From Onchidella celtica (Eukaryota > Mollusca > Gastropoda > Systellommatophora > Onchidiidae): a stretch of DNA of 64,000 bases. Below are positions 36,401-51,400 of the stretch, one piece after another. The notes under the pieces are model-generated. The model saw nothing but the letters and a program-made list of their open reading frames with translations. It ran no database searches and had not been told where the DNA came from. Both the position numbers and the translations under genes were made by a program. Positions within the stretch are counted from its first letter, which is position 1, and each line of letters opens with the position of its first letter. The stretch is taken from the NCBI GenBank assembly GCA_963931925.1, contig OZ007582.1, forward strand, positions 37,535,617 through 37,599,616, given 5' to 3'.

Positions 36401-39400
36401 GTTTGTCTAAAGTGGGAGCATGCCATTGTGTTTCTTTTTTTCAATCATCTATTGATATAAAAATACACACAAAAAAAGGGAAAAAGCCCACTTTGTTACC
36501 AATAGACTCAACAGATCTCTCCAAAATTTGGCATGAAGAGGTGAAATGTGGTTGCAAAACATATGTGAGCGAGCCTCATTAACCTCCATGGAAGTCGCAT
36601 TTTTTCAGTTTTGAGTTATGAAAATCACCATAAAGTATGAAATCTCATCTTTAATTTGGGGTAAAGCTTATTGCAATGCTACTTTTATCGCAAAGTTATG
36701 GTTTTTTAAAGATACCTACACCTGGTCAAAAATGGATGTAACTTCTGAGAATATCACCATTAAAGATGGAGGAGCAATTTTCCCTCTCAGCGAGATGGGT
36801 GGCCTTACTATCTCTCTAGCAGTGGGTACTTATAACTGACCTACAGCTTTGAAATTTTGCATGTCTATGCCAATATAAATGATACATGCCCTGTGAAAAT
36901 TTTGTGACAATAGATTTATTAATTTTGAAGTTATTGGGAGTTCAAAGAACCCCATTATTGCTGTGATATTCGATGTCAAAGGCAAAATTAAAGGCGCTAA
37001 AAGCAATATCTATCATATTTAGAGGCTGATTTGACACAAATTATTTTCACAGAATGTACAAAAATGACTGAACTTCAAGTATCTTCCAAAATAAAAAAAT
37101 CGTCAAAAACTCGGATATTTGAGTTTCATCGCGATTTTCTCCGTTTGGTCTGCTGCGACTTCCATTGAGGTTAGTGAGGCTCACTCACATATAGACTTTA
37201 GAAAAAAGTATACAATTAGATGTGACCAAGGAATAATCCACAAAATGCCCAAATAAATAAACTCTTAGCTCATGAGAGGCTTTAGGTGATATGTTACTAG
37301 CAGGGCGCAATGTGTGCTTTCACTGACAAAATTCCCACTACTCATTGAATCTTGCCAGGCAGCTGTGGATTTATTATCTTTGCATTGTGCTCTGCTTTGT
37401 AAACTCCATTTTTCACACCAATAAAGTACCAAATAATTTAGTTCATATGAATGGGTTTCATACTTGTATGTAATGTGATAAATCAGAAGTTTCTAATCTT
37501 TCAAAACCTGCCTCCTCCTTCATTCAGGACTAATAACTTTCTCTCACCCATTTTGCAACTTAGCTAATTTAGTTTTCACTAACCATTTCATGCAATTCTT
37601 AGAATTCTGAAAGACAAGTCTATGTACGGACTTACAAATTAGTGTGACACTTGATATGGTTATCTATTATGGGTCTAGGGAATGGAGATTGAGTTAAAAC
37701 TCAATGGCAACTTATGTATTTTCCCAATACATGCAGTGAGCATTATTTAATCCCAAAAACAGTTTTAATTAATGCAAAATTACCCAGCAAAAGCAAATTT
37801 ACACTCAAAGCAGATCAAGTTGATGCATCACATAATCAAGGGAAACAAGTGACGTCAATAGTGCACACAGAGTTCAAAGCCCCATATATAAATGCATGTT
37901 CCAGGACTGCCATGCCACTGATTAAATTATCTTTTAAACATACGCACCTTGCACTGTGACACTGATCTTGAACCAAAACTAACTATTTTCATCGCATGAA
38001 ACAGTCATATATATAGTTTAATAATCTCATTTGATGCAGTACCTAAGATAAAGATTTCAGCAAGCAAACAAAAATGCTGAGGGCTTTGACTGATGACAAA
38101 ATATAATAAAAACCACAGGAGAAAAATATTTTTTTATTGTTTTATTGTTTTATCTGTTTAATTTTCCATTTTGTTTTTCTGTTGTTGTTTTTTTGTTTCT
38201 TTTCTTGAAAAGGGTACTTCGCCAAAATATTGAAGTTTTTTTTGTCTTCCTTTTTCTTTGCATTTTATTGCATCGGTTGGGTATTATTTCTTACACGATG
38301 CTTTGCTACATACAACTTTTTCTTTTTGCCAATTTTTTACTTTGACTGATGACAATAGTCACACAAAACTTCTGAATGTTTTTAGTTTTTAATGTATTTG
38401 CGTTTAATATGAAATTTGTGAGGTGCCTTGAGATCTCTCTAGTGGATAGGGCAAGGAATAAAGACATTTATACTTGCTAGTAATTGCCCCATTCTTCGAA
38501 CGGTAAAAAAACAAAGGAAACAACTTCAGATTGAAAGGAATCAGCACAAAAACATTGATGCCTAGATGTGCAGGGTCATCCACAAAACTCAGCTGTTAAT
38601 AGATAGATAAGACAGTACTCAGTGTGAAGGGGTGCACACCGAGAATTTTCCAGGAAGCGATGATATCATGGGCTCATTTGTTCATGAAAATCAAGGATCA
38701 GAGGTAGTCAATAGCGACACAAAGCAAACTCAAAAAAATACTTCCCTACCATTTCAAGTCTCTAAAAATCTAAAATGAAAAACCTTCTGCAATTTGAAAA
38801 GAAGGCACATGTGAAGCTTCACACAAATACCAGCTGTAAGAGAGCTGGTAGGTCTTTTAAAAAATTCGGTGAGGTTTTTTATTAGCTAAGATGTCATTAT
38901 TCTGCTGTTCCAAGGTAACTGCTCATTTCATACTTTTGAGAAAAACGCAAAAAAACGGGTGTGGCATAACTATAATGCTCCTTTTTATGCAGTTGCCACA
39001 CTAGAAACTACTATGTCAGTGGCAGATATGTTGATCTGCCTTTGACAGAAAAGAATTAAGTGTGAGACGAATGCGTAGAGACAATAATGCAGAAAAAGAC
39101 CGTGCTGCCAGTTAGGTCGCTCTGCTTTTGGACGGCAATATTGTTCTTAATAAGCACACATATAAAATTGGTGTAATTTATAGAAACAAACTTAGTCGCC
39201 AAGATCAGAACCAACTAGTTAAACTTACTTGAACTTTCTGTCTCTGACAAAATCTTGCTTGCTCAAGATAGGGTCTAAATAGTTTGCTTCAGTCACACCT
39301 ACCACTCCTCGCGCTTTGCCCTGTTTGTGATAGAGAGGAGAATTATTTAGATCAGTGGTACTCTACATGGGTGATATTGGCCCCTGAAGGGCTATTCTGA

Positions 39401-42400
39401 TTTCCGGGGGGGGGAAACAAAGAAAAACAGTAACAAGAGGGGCAATTTGGAGATGAAAGCAGGGTAGCCAATGACTTGTTCAACATCATGCCTTGGTGTA
39501 TTTATGAATAGCAAAGAGTTAAGGCCTACATTTTTAGTGCATTTGAATTAGAATACTTTCTGTTTTAAAATGAACAATCTACATGTATGCCAATTGCCAC
39601 TAATAAGGCTTTGGAAACTTAATATCGTATTTGTGTGAATTCTTTCTTATTGTGACATATACCTGTTGGGTTTGACTAGAGAGGGGGGGGGGGGGGGCTG
39701 AGGGGGAATGAAAGAACATTTGGAGCCTGAGGAGGCCAATGCCTGAAAAAGGTTGAGAACTGCTGGTATAGATCATTAATTAGAATACACATTCAACTAA
39801 TTCAAGACTCCAGTAATAGTCTTTTTGTCAAAAACCATCACTATAGACATTTTACAGTCAAAAAAAAAATAGAAATGCACCGACCTTCAATCACACAATG
39901 TGAGAAATCCTGCCATAAAGAGCAACATGCAGCTTCCAACAATCAACTACACAATTATACCAGTGGCTACACAAAAAATAACAAGAAGTGTTAAAATGAC
40001 ATGGAAACTTCATGCATGAGATAGCAGCCTTAAAATTCAGTACTAATACTCTCTAGCAAGGCCTGTGTTAGCCGCAATACTCTTGGGTTTTCTTTACCAA
40101 CTTGTGGCCATGTTCAGAAAAAGTAAATGTAGCCATGTTGCCGAATGAAAAGATTGTTGCAGCACATCTAACCCCAACTCTAACCCTAGAAGTTTCCAAA
40201 ACATTCATTATGTAGACAAAACCCAATTTGGCAAATGGTTCAAACAGCCACTCCCCCTTTCCTTTCTGGTTGCCTGGTAAAACAAAAGAACAAAAAACAA
40301 CAACAAAGAAAATGCTTCAGTTCGACCATATCACTATAATATCTTTTGATTTTGAACACTGATTTCTGGATGGAGAAGATGGAATGTTTACCTGAATTCA
40401 AACATTTAAGGTAATGAAAAGGACAGGCCCATACATGTAAAATGAAGGTAACGAAATGAAGCAACAAACAAACAAGACTTGAAACCCACCTGGATCTGGC
40501 ACCGAACTTTTTCAATTAAGATCAACCTGTTGTGGCTGTATAGCCTCATACCATAATCTTCAAAGGTCACCCAGGATTGTGGACGACCGAATATGATTTC
40601 TGTGTTCTCACCCTGCACCAAGAAATAAATACATCAGCAATGCTGTAATGTTGAAATTACAACATAATTAACAGGGGTCTGGATAACTTTATAATGACCT
40701 AAGGGTAGTTCAAAATAAAATATCAGTGTCTATGCAGATGTGTTCATTTCAGAATTTGTTATCTTCGCAAAGCAAAATTTACAACTGATAATCCATTTCA
40801 TTGAAATGGGATAGTGTTACCTCTTTGTTGCACCAACGAAGTGATAGGGAGTTTCTTTGTTTTGTCATAGGGCTACTTTTCAGGTGTACATTTTCGTTTT
40901 GCTACCCATTTGCTGCACACTCGGGTAGTCCAAAATTAACCATTTAGAACACATCATATTTTATTATCTCACTTTTTCCTGTCACTCTATTCAGTGTAAC
41001 ATCAACTCACATTCCTGGGCTTGTAGCTTTCTAACTTTCTTTGTGTCAAACATCCAGCCGTACGTTTAGACCTCACAGATACTCCACGCAAGATTATGTC
41101 CATTTTGAAATCGTCAAAGAGAATCTTGCAATATTCCTGAAATGGTGTAACAAATAAGTACAGTGGAACCTGCTTAACCCGAAGGAGGATAACAAGAAAT
41201 TTCTCTTTATCCGAGAGATTTCTATGGTCCTGTCGTAATCCTTCTATATTCCTTACATATTTACACCTTTTCGCACGTACACGTACAGAAATGCCAGAAA
41301 ACTGTTTTAACTGAAAGATTCTCTTTCACTAACAACGTCAAGCAAAGGGGGGGTAGTTTCGGGGGTCGCCAGGTGTCTTGAGGGATCAGAACAAGTAGGA
41401 TGTTACTTGGTCAAAACTATGCAGGGAAAAATGACACTGGTCTCCTGTTGTCTGCATTGTGATATCTTCACTCCTGTACCCTGTTGTCTCTGTTGTGAGA
41501 TCATCATTCCTGTTGTCTCTGCTATGATATCTTCAACCCTGCCCCCTGATGTCTCTGTTGCAATATCTTCACCCCTCTTGTCTCTGTTGTGATATCTTCG
41601 CCCCTGTTGTGATATCTTCACCCCTGTTGCCTCTGTTGTGATATCTTCACCCCTGTTATCTGTGTTGTGATATCTTCACCCCTGTTGTCTCTGTTGCCTC
41701 TGCTGTGATATTTTCATCATGTTTTCTCCGCTGTGATATCTTCATCCCTGTTGTCTCTGCTGTGATATCTTCACCCCTTTTTTCTCTGCTGTGATATCTT
41801 CACCCCTGTTTCCTCTGCTGTGATATCTTCACCCCTGTTGTCTCTGCTGTGATATCTTCACCCCTGTTGTCTCTGCTGTGATATCTTCAGCCCTGTTTTC
41901 TCTGCTGTGATATCTCCACCCGTTTTCTCTGCTGTGCTATCTTCACCCCTGTTTTCTCTGCTGTGATATCTTCACCCCTGTTTTCTCTGCTGTGATATCT
42001 TCACCCCCGTTGTCTCTGCTGTGATATCTTCATCCCTGTTGTCTCTGCTGTGATATCTTCACCCCTGTTGTCTCTGCTGTGATATCTTCACCCCCCTTTT
42101 CTCTGCTGTACTATCTTCACCCATGTAGTCTCTGCTGTGGCATCTTCATCCTTGTTTTCTCCGCTATGCTATCTTCCCCCTTGTTGACTCTGTTGTGATA
42201 TCTTCACCCCTGTTGTGTCTGTTGTAATATCTTCACCCTTGTCCGCTGTTGTGTTATCTGTATGCCTCTCCACTGTTGTGTTATCTTCACCCCTGTCCAC
42301 TGTTGTCTGTTATGACCGCTAGCTTCTGCCCTGTCACCTGTTTCCTCTGCTCTATCTTCAAACCTGTACCCTGTTGTCTCTGTTGTGATATCTTCAAACC

Positions 42401-45400
42401 TGTACCCTGTTGTGATATCTTAAAATCTGTCATCTGTTGTCTCTGTTGTGATATCTTAAAATCTGTCATCTGTTGTCTCTATTGTGATATCTTAAAATCT
42501 GTCATCTGTTGTCTCTGTTGTGATATCTTAAAATCTGTCATCTGTTGTGATATCTTCACCGCAGTCCCATGTTGTCTCTGTTGTGATATCTTCAAACCTG
42601 TACCCTGTTTTCTGCTGTGATATCTTCACCCCTGTTGTCTCTGTTGTGATGTCTTCACCCCTGTTGTCTCTGCTGTGATGTCTTCACCCCTGTTGTCTCT
42701 GCTGTGATGTCTTCACCCCTATTGTCTCTGTTGTGATGTCTTCACCCCTGTTGTCTCTGTTGTGATGTCTTCACCCCTGTTGTCTCTGTTGTGATGTCTT
42801 CACCCCTGTTGTCTCTGCTGTGATGTCTTCACCCCTGTTGTCTCTGTTGTGATGTCTTCACCCCTGTTGACTCTATTGTGATGTCTTCACCCCTGTTGTC
42901 TCTGTTGTGATATCTTCACCCCTGTTGTCTCTGTTGTGATGTCTTCACCCCTGTTGTCTCTGTTGTGATGTCTTCACTCCTGTTGTCTCTGCTGTGATAT
43001 CTTCACCCCTGTTGTCTCTGTTGTGATGTCTTCATCCCTGTTGTGATGTCTTCACCCCTGTTGTCTCTGTTGTGATGTCTTCACCCCTGTTGTCTCTGTT
43101 GTGATGTCTTCACCCCTGTTGTCTCTGCTGTGATGTTTTCACCCCTGTTGTCTCTGTTGTGATAGCTTCACCCCTGTTGTCTCTACTGTGATATCTTCAC
43201 CCCTGTTGTCTCTACTGTGATATCTTCACCCCAGTAGTCCCTGTTGTGATATCCTCATCCAAGTTTTCTCTGCTATTTTATCTTCATCCCTGTTGTCTCT
43301 GCTGTGATATCTTCACCTCTGTAGTCCCTGTTGTGATATCTTCACCTCTGTAGTCCCTGTTGTGATATCTTCACCTCTGTAGTCTCTGCTGTGATATCTT
43401 CACCTCTGTAGTCTCTGTTGTGATATCTTCACCTCTGTAGTCTCTGTTGTGATATCTTCACCTCTGTAGTCCCTGTTGTGATATCTTCACCTCTGTAGTC
43501 TCTGCTGTGATATCTTCACCTCTGTAGTCTCTGCTGTGATATCTTCACCTCTGTAGTCTCTGTTGTGATATCTTCACCTCTGTAGCCCCTGTTGTGATAT
43601 CTTCACCTCTCTAGTTTCTGCTGTGATATCTTCACCTCTGTAGTCTCTGCTGCGATATCTTCACCTCTGTAGTCTCTGCTGTGATATCTTCACTTCTGTA
43701 GTCCCTGTTGTGATATCTTCACCTCTGTAGTCTCTGCTGTGATATCTTCACCTCTGTAGCCCCTGTTGTGATTTCTTCACCCCTGTTGTCTCTGCTGTGA
43801 TATCTTCACCTCTGTAGTCCATGTTGTGATATCTTCACCCCTGTTGTCTCTGCTGTGATATCTTCACCTCTGTAGTCCATGTTGTGATATCTTCACCCCT
43901 GTTGTCTCTGCTGTGATATCTTCACTTCTGTAGTCCATGTTGTGATATCTTCACCCCTGTTGTCTCTGCTGTGATATCTTCACCTCTGTAGTCCATGTTG
44001 TGATATCTTCACCCCTGTTGTCTGCTGTGATATCTTCACCTCTGTAGTCCATGTTGTGATATCTTCACCTCTGTTGTCTCTGCTGTGATATCTTCACCCC
44101 TGTTGTCTCTGCTGTGATATCTTCACCCCTGTTGTCTCTGCTGTGATATCTTCACCTCTGTAGTCCATGTTGTGATATCTTCACCCCTGTTGTCTCTGCT
44201 GTGATATCTTCACCTCTGTAGTCCATGTTGTGATATCTTCACCTCTGTAGCCCCTGTTGTGATTTCTTCACCCCTGTTGTCTCTGCTGTGATATCTTCAC
44301 CTCTGTAGTCCATGTTGTGATATCTTCACCCCTGTTGTCTCTGCTGTGATATCTTCACCTCTGTAGTCCATGTTGTGATATCTTCACCCCTGTTGTCTCT
44401 GCTGTGATATCTTCACTTCTGTAGTCCATGTTGTGATATCTTCACCCCTGTTGTCTCTGCTGTGATATCTTCACCTCTGTAGTCCATGTTGTGATATCTT
44501 CACCCCTGTTGTCTGCTGTGATATCTTCACCTCTGTAGTCCATGTTGTGATATCTTCACCTCTGTTGTCTCTGCTGTGATATCTTCACCCCTGTTGTCTC
44601 TGCTGTGATATCTTCACCCCTGTTGTCTCTGCTGTGATATCTTCACCTCTGTAGTCCATGTTGTGATATCTTCACCCCTGTTGTCTCTGCTGTGATATCT
44701 TCACCTCTGTAGTCCATGTTGTGATATCTTCACCTCTGTTGTCTCTGCTGTGATATCTTCACCTCTGTTGTCTCTGCTGTGATATGTTCACCTCTGTAGT
44801 CCATGTTGTGATATCTTCACCTGTTGTCTCTGCTGTGACATCTTCACCCCTGTTGTCTCTGTTGTGATATCTTCACCACTGTAGTCCCTGTTGTGATATC
44901 TTCATCCGTCTCCAGTTGCCTCTGTTGTAATATTTTCACCCTTCACTCCTGTTGTTATCTTCATGCCTGTCCACTGTTGTTATCTTTCATGCCTGCCCCC
45001 TGTTATATTATCTTCACCTATGTCTACTGTTGTGTTATCTTCACCCTTGTCCCCAGTTCTCTCTGTTGTAATATCTTCATCCTTGTCCGCTGTTTTGTGT
45101 TATCTTCATGCCTGTCCACTGTTGTGTTATATTCACACCTGTCCACTGTTGTCTGTTATGACAGCTAGCTACTTCCCTGTCATCTGTTGCCTCTGCTTTA
45201 TCTTCAAAACTGTCCCCTGTTGTCTCTGTTGTGATATCTTCAAACCTGTCCCCTGTTGCGATATCTTCAAACCTGTCCCCTGTTGTCTCTGTTGTGATAT
45301 CTTCAAACCTGTCCCCTGTTGTGATATCTTCAAACCTGTCCCCTGTTGACTTTGTTGTGATATCTTCAAACCTGTCCCCTGTTGTGATATCTTCAAACCT

Positions 45401-48400
45401 GTCCCCTGTTGACTTTGTTGTGACATCTTCAAACCTGTCCCCTCTTGTCTCTGTTGTGATATCTTCAAACCTGTCCCCTGTTGACTTTGTTGTGACATCT
45501 TCAAACCTGTCCTGACTTTGTTGTGATATCTTCAAACCTGTCCCCTGTTGACTTTGTTGTGACATCTTCAAACCTGTCCCCTGTTGTCTTTGTTGTGACA
45601 TCTTCAAACCTGTCCCCTGTTGACTTTGTTGTGATATCTTCAAACCTGTCCCCTGTTGTGATATCTTCAAACCTGTCCCCTGTTGACTCTCTTGTGACAT
45701 CTTCAAACCTGTCCCGTTGTCTTTGTTGTGATATCTTCAAACCTGTCCCCTGTTGACTTTGTTGTGACATCTTCAAACCTGTCCCCTCTTGTCTCTGTTG
45801 TGATATCTTCAAACCTGTCCCCTGTTGACTTTGTTGTGACATCTTCAAACCTGTCCCCTGTTGACTTTGTTGTGATATCTTCAAACCTGTCCCCTGTTGA
45901 CTTTGTTGTGACATCTTCAAACCTGTCCCCTGTTGTCTTTGTTGTGACATCTTCAAACCTGTCCCCTGTTGACTTTGTTGTGACATCTTCAAACCTGTCC
46001 CCTGTTGACTTTGTTGTGACATCTTCAAACCTGTCCCCTGTTGACTTTGTTGTGATATCTTCAAACCTATCCCCTGTTGTCTCTGTTGTGATATCTTCAA
46101 ACCTGTCCCCTGTTGACTCTCTTGTGACATCTTCCAACCTGTCCCCTGTTGACTTTGTTGTGATATCTTCAAACCTGTCCCCTGTTGTGACATCTTCAAA
46201 CCTGTCCCCTGTTGTGTTGACTCTCTTGTGACATCTTCCAACCTGTCCCCTGTTGACTTTGTTGTGACATCTTCCAAGCTGTCCCCTGTTGATTCTTTTG
46301 TGACATCTTCCAACCTGTCCCCTGTTGTGACATCTTCCAACCTGTCCCGTTGTGATATCTTCAAACCTGTCCCCCGTTGTCTCAGTTATGACAGGTAGCT
46401 TCTTCTCCGTCCCCTGTTGTCCCAGACCATCGATCCGGAAAAATCTCTACCCATTCCTCCCCAGCTGCACTGTAATATTGTGAACTACAGTCCACTGCAG
46501 CCATTTTTACCTGTAACCCTTGTCTGTTCCCCACAAGTCCTCTGCACACCGTGGGAGAGTAAATCGGAATCGGTGCGAGATTATGGAATAGCTGTCCATA
46601 AATAAGAAGGCATTACAAATAATTATGGAAGGGCTGTGGTACACACAGTTGTCCTTCTGGGTTTTCTCATTACAGACAACAAACTGACAATTTTCTTGCT
46701 TTCATCAACAATGAATAAACAAAGTTTTCTTTACATTCTTTTCCTTTCTTGTCTCTTTCTGTGTATCAAAGAAATAAACTGCCAGACTTAATGCCCATTT
46801 AATAATGTCTATTGTCAAGAACAGATTAAGTTCATAAATGCCGTGCTAGGTCACGAGTGCATGAGTTAATTTTTTACAATGTTGTTGATTAGATCCAGCG
46901 TAATTTGTCCTTGAGCTGTTCTCGTGAACAGTTTGTTTTGAAACATCTTTTTTCCTTGCAAATGGTTAAGGAATATGTGTAGGTAAACTAGGGATGGCAG
47001 AATATCTCCAGTTCGGGAGTAATAGCATTGTTAGAGGGTGTGAGGTGGTTGTAATTGATTTTGACATTCAGTAGTTCGTGAAAGCACGAATTGTGCTGAG
47101 TCAAGTTAGTAAGATTTTTGGATTTAATTGTTATTAACCTATTTAGAAGACGACCTTGTCTGTCTTAGTGCAAGGCCGTAACCGACTTATACAATAGAAT
47201 AAATTATACTGCGAGCTCAGCTCGGAGCTGACCGCACCAATGAAATCTAGGGATTTGGACGGTAGTTGCAGGTGGCTAGACAGTATAAAAGTCAGCCCAG
47301 ACATATATCCTGGACTCCATACAGAAAACTCCAATCTGTGCAGGCGTCGGCACGATTCTGCCTGAAGAATCATAAAGCTTTGTACGACTTCATGTCTAGT
47401 CCACTATAGACATTTGAGATGAATCCATATGCTTGAATGAGATATGCCCACCGCTATTGTCCATCGTTCCCTGGTCTCTAACACCAGGGAATAATCGTAA
47501 GTGTTTGTCTATTGATGACTCAACCATGAACGAGGAGCTGAACATAAGTTATCCAGTAGGACAGGATTGTCGCATATACTAGGAGTGCTACCCAAGAATG
47601 CAAGATAAAGATATATATAGACTTGCAACTAGTATGAATGTATGGCATACACATCTGTGAATTGTGATTGATTTGTCTGGATGAGGCTGGGCATTGCCAG
47701 CCCATCCTAGAGTAGATCTCTAGACTTAACTACGTCAGTTTGTATTGACGGGCTCGATTATTATAAGCGTTAGGCACAAATAGCTGAGATGACATTGTCG
47801 CCAGATACCATATTAGTGTATTGATTGACATATAGTAGGCAGACCAGATCTGAGATATATATAATTAGTACTTAGATTGTTAGTGAGTCAGAAGTATAAT
47901 AATATTATAGGAATCTAGAGTAGAATTCTAGTGAGGTATTATTGAATTTGGATTTGATGCTGCTGATGTTGTCTTTACTATATAATAGATCTAGACAAAA
48001 TTGTTAGGGTAATTAATGTAATTAAATTTGTGGCCCTGCAGGTCTGTTTATGAAACTTATTCAGATTGTTCTTAGTGTGTGGCATGGTACGAAAGATTAG
48101 ATATTAAATACCTCTCGATTTAAATGCAGTCATAATACCATCATTGAGAAGACCCTCTCTGTAACACCGAAGGGCACATCCTTCCCCATATAACCCAAGT
48201 CATAATAACTTGAGGGGATTTCAGAAGAATCTGACCCCCTTCATAACACTGGAGGGGACACGTTCCGTCCGACCTCATAACATCTATAAATGCCTTCATT
48301 TAACTGTTCATGTCACAGATAGGTCTATCTGGATCTAGTCACTGCTCTGAGAGGCAGACTCACTATGATACTTACCAGTAAAGATTCTTTGTAAGTGTTT

Positions 48401-51400
48401 GACTCAAGTCTCGGATCGGCTTCAGATTCATTGGTCCTTGGACACTTAATATCCTTGGGATTACTGCTGAAATCCAGTTCCAAGCAGCCATCATTGCCTC
48501 TGGATAATTGAAATCCATACTTTTTTCATTACTGTATTCAAATATTCACTGAAATTCATTCATGTTTGAGAACTGCCAAGCAAGGGCCTCTCACTCTGTA
48601 ACGCTGGTCTCCAATAGGTAGTCAGGTTATTAAATATTAAAAAACCAGAATTTTTTTTTTTTCTAAATGTTTTCCTGTGTCTTTTTTGCCTGCTTTGCTG
48701 TGAAATGTCAGTCAAATTCAGATTTTTTTTCCTTTCCTAAACTCCTTTCACACCATGGGGTTCTGCAAATGAAATTTTTTAAAATGTTGGGCCAACTTTT
48801 GTCTTATACTAACCTTACTACAACTCATTGCCTATTGGTCTTCATTTAACATGTGCAGTATTTAGTAGCGCTGGGCAGCGATTTGCTTTTTAGTGATCGG
48901 ATTTTTTTACACCATCCACTTCAAAATATCTGGACATCCAGATAATGATCCAAATTCTAGAGTACCGTAGTTAAACTGAGAAAAGCAGGTCTCGACCCTC
49001 CATCTGGGTGGAAAAGAGAAGAGGGATGTGGCGTCCAACTTCAAAGAGGGGTCAGTAAGTTATTCTGCTCTCCTTGATCTCTTTTCTTTTCTTTTGTTGG
49101 GGGGGGGGGGGAGTTGAAATTACTTCTTTTTTTTTTTTTTAAATTGTTAAGGTGGAAAGACAAACTGCATCAATATGGAATGAGCCTCTGACCTAGTTTC
49201 CTAAAGGCATGTCAGAAGCAGGTCACCCTCTTGTATCCGGATAACTGGACTGATCCATTGCACTGGATACCTACATGTAAATATCTACACTCTCGCCCAG
49301 AAAATTTACCACCTTTACCACAGGTTTCACCAAACTGTACTTTTTTTTAGCTTCTTTGCCATGAAATGTCAGTCAAATTCGGATTTTTTTCTTCTTTCCT
49401 CCACTCTTTACAACAAGCAGGATGTGGAAAATGAAGGCTTTTTTAGCTTCTCGTTGTTTAGCAAATTGCTGCTTTTAATATTTACATAATGATAAATCTA
49501 TAGTCAAGCCATAACAATATAAATTATCTACAGATGCCACACGAAACACAAGTGCTGAATTCTTCCATCTATCCTTTGATCATGATTAAGTTTTTGAATT
49601 ATTGAAACTACACAAGTGGCTGTTATGCTTTGATCATGCAGCAACTATCTGTCACATTTTGAGCAATGGCATTTTCCATGAATTAAACTAGTGTCTAAGA
49701 AATATGTTCCCTTTTCAAAGGTAGTTAACTCACCATTAGCTGATCATGACGGTCACATTCAAACAAATGAACATTTAAGATTGGCTGTTGTTACTTGTAC
49801 ATGCGTATCCCAAGCGTTTTGCGCTAGCGGTGCATACGTATATGTAGGCCTCCTATCCCTAAACCCATCCTTAAACTCAACCCTAAATCTTACTGGATAC
49901 CTAACCCTGCCCCGTACCCTTTCCACCAAAAGACAGGAGGAAAGCAAAGAGAAAATCTGAAAGAATAATTAATAATGGCTGTCGTTAGAAGTATTTCAGG
50001 GGAGGCTCTCTAGCTCTGGAGTCACAAAACGCCTTAAAATACATACACATAGCACAAATACTTGGGGACTGTATTTACAGATAACAACAATCTTTAAGAT
50101 TATCTATTTAAACTGGATGTAATCTTCAAACACTCACTTTGTCATATTTATATATTTATATTATCTATTTAAACTGGATGTAATCTTCAAACACTCACTT
50201 TGTCATATTTATATATTTATATTATCTATTTAAACTGGATGTAATCTTCAAACACTCACTTTGTCATATTTATATATTTATATTATCTATTTAAACTGGA
50301 TGTAATCTTCAAACACTCACTTTGTCATATTTATATATTTATATTATCTATTTAAACTGGATGTAATCTTCAAACACTCACTTTGTCATATTTATATATT
50401 TATATTATCTATTTAAACTGGATGTAATCTTCAAACACTCACTTTGTCATATTTATATATTTATATTATCTATTTAAACTGGATGTAATCTTCAAACACT
50501 CACTTTGTCATATTTATATATTTATATTATCTATTTAAACTGGATGTAATCTTCAAACACTCACTTTGTCATATTTATATATTTATATTATCTATTTAAA
50601 CTGGATGTAATCTTCAAACACTCACTTTGTTATATTTATATATTTATATTATCTATTTAAACTGGATGTAATCTTCAAACACTCACTTTGTCATATTTAT
50701 ATATTTATATTATCTATTTAAACTGGATGTAATCTTCAAACACTCACTTTGTCATATTTATATATTTATATTATCTATTTAAACTGGATGTAATCTTCAA
50801 ACACTCACTTTGTCATATTTATATATTTATATTATCTATTTAAACTGGATGTAATCTTCAAACACTCACTTTGTCATATTTATATATTTATATTATCTAT
50901 TTAAACTGGATGTAACCTTCAAACACTCACTTTGTCATATTTATATATTTATATTATCTATTTAAACTGGATGTAACCTTCAAACACTCACTTTGTCATA
51001 TTTATATATTTATATTATCTATTTAAACTGGATGTAATCTTCAAACACTCACTTTGTCATATTTATATATTTATATTATCTATTTAAACTGGATGTAACC
51101 TTCAAACACTTGGGGGTCATATTTATATATTTATATTATCTATTTAAACTGGATGTAACCTTCAAACACTCACTTTGTCAAATTTAAAACATAAATTGTT
51201 GTCCCTCCTCCTTTTTCCATCATGGATAGAAACTCTGCCTTTAGTTCATCTTCATTGCGGAATAATCCACTCCCAGCAATTGCACTCAGGTTCTCAGCAA
51301 ATCTGTTCTTCCCAACACGTTGCAGTGACACAAATGTTAAGGATAAACAACATCACGCAGCTGAACGGTAACATAATCACAAACATGCAAATCACATGCA

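Noticed and set aside
40170-40195. Interstitial telomere repeat (CTAACCC-like)
   Set aside because: Only two or three imperfect copies, too short to support.
41158-41250. Second pogo/Tigger-like element starting CAGTGGAACCTGCTTAAC
   Set aside because: Only one plausible end was found; the matching inverted end is not visible. The same holds for 59815.
45077-46364. Long Gln/Ser/Thr-rich open frames (up to 287 codons) on both strands
   Set aside because: They lie entirely in the 29/36-base minisatellite and exist in several frames because the unit has no stop codon. The region is a MORC intron.
50100-51180. CRISPR-like regular array
   Set aside because: Units are contiguous 61-bp copies with no unique spacers, in a eukaryotic intron.
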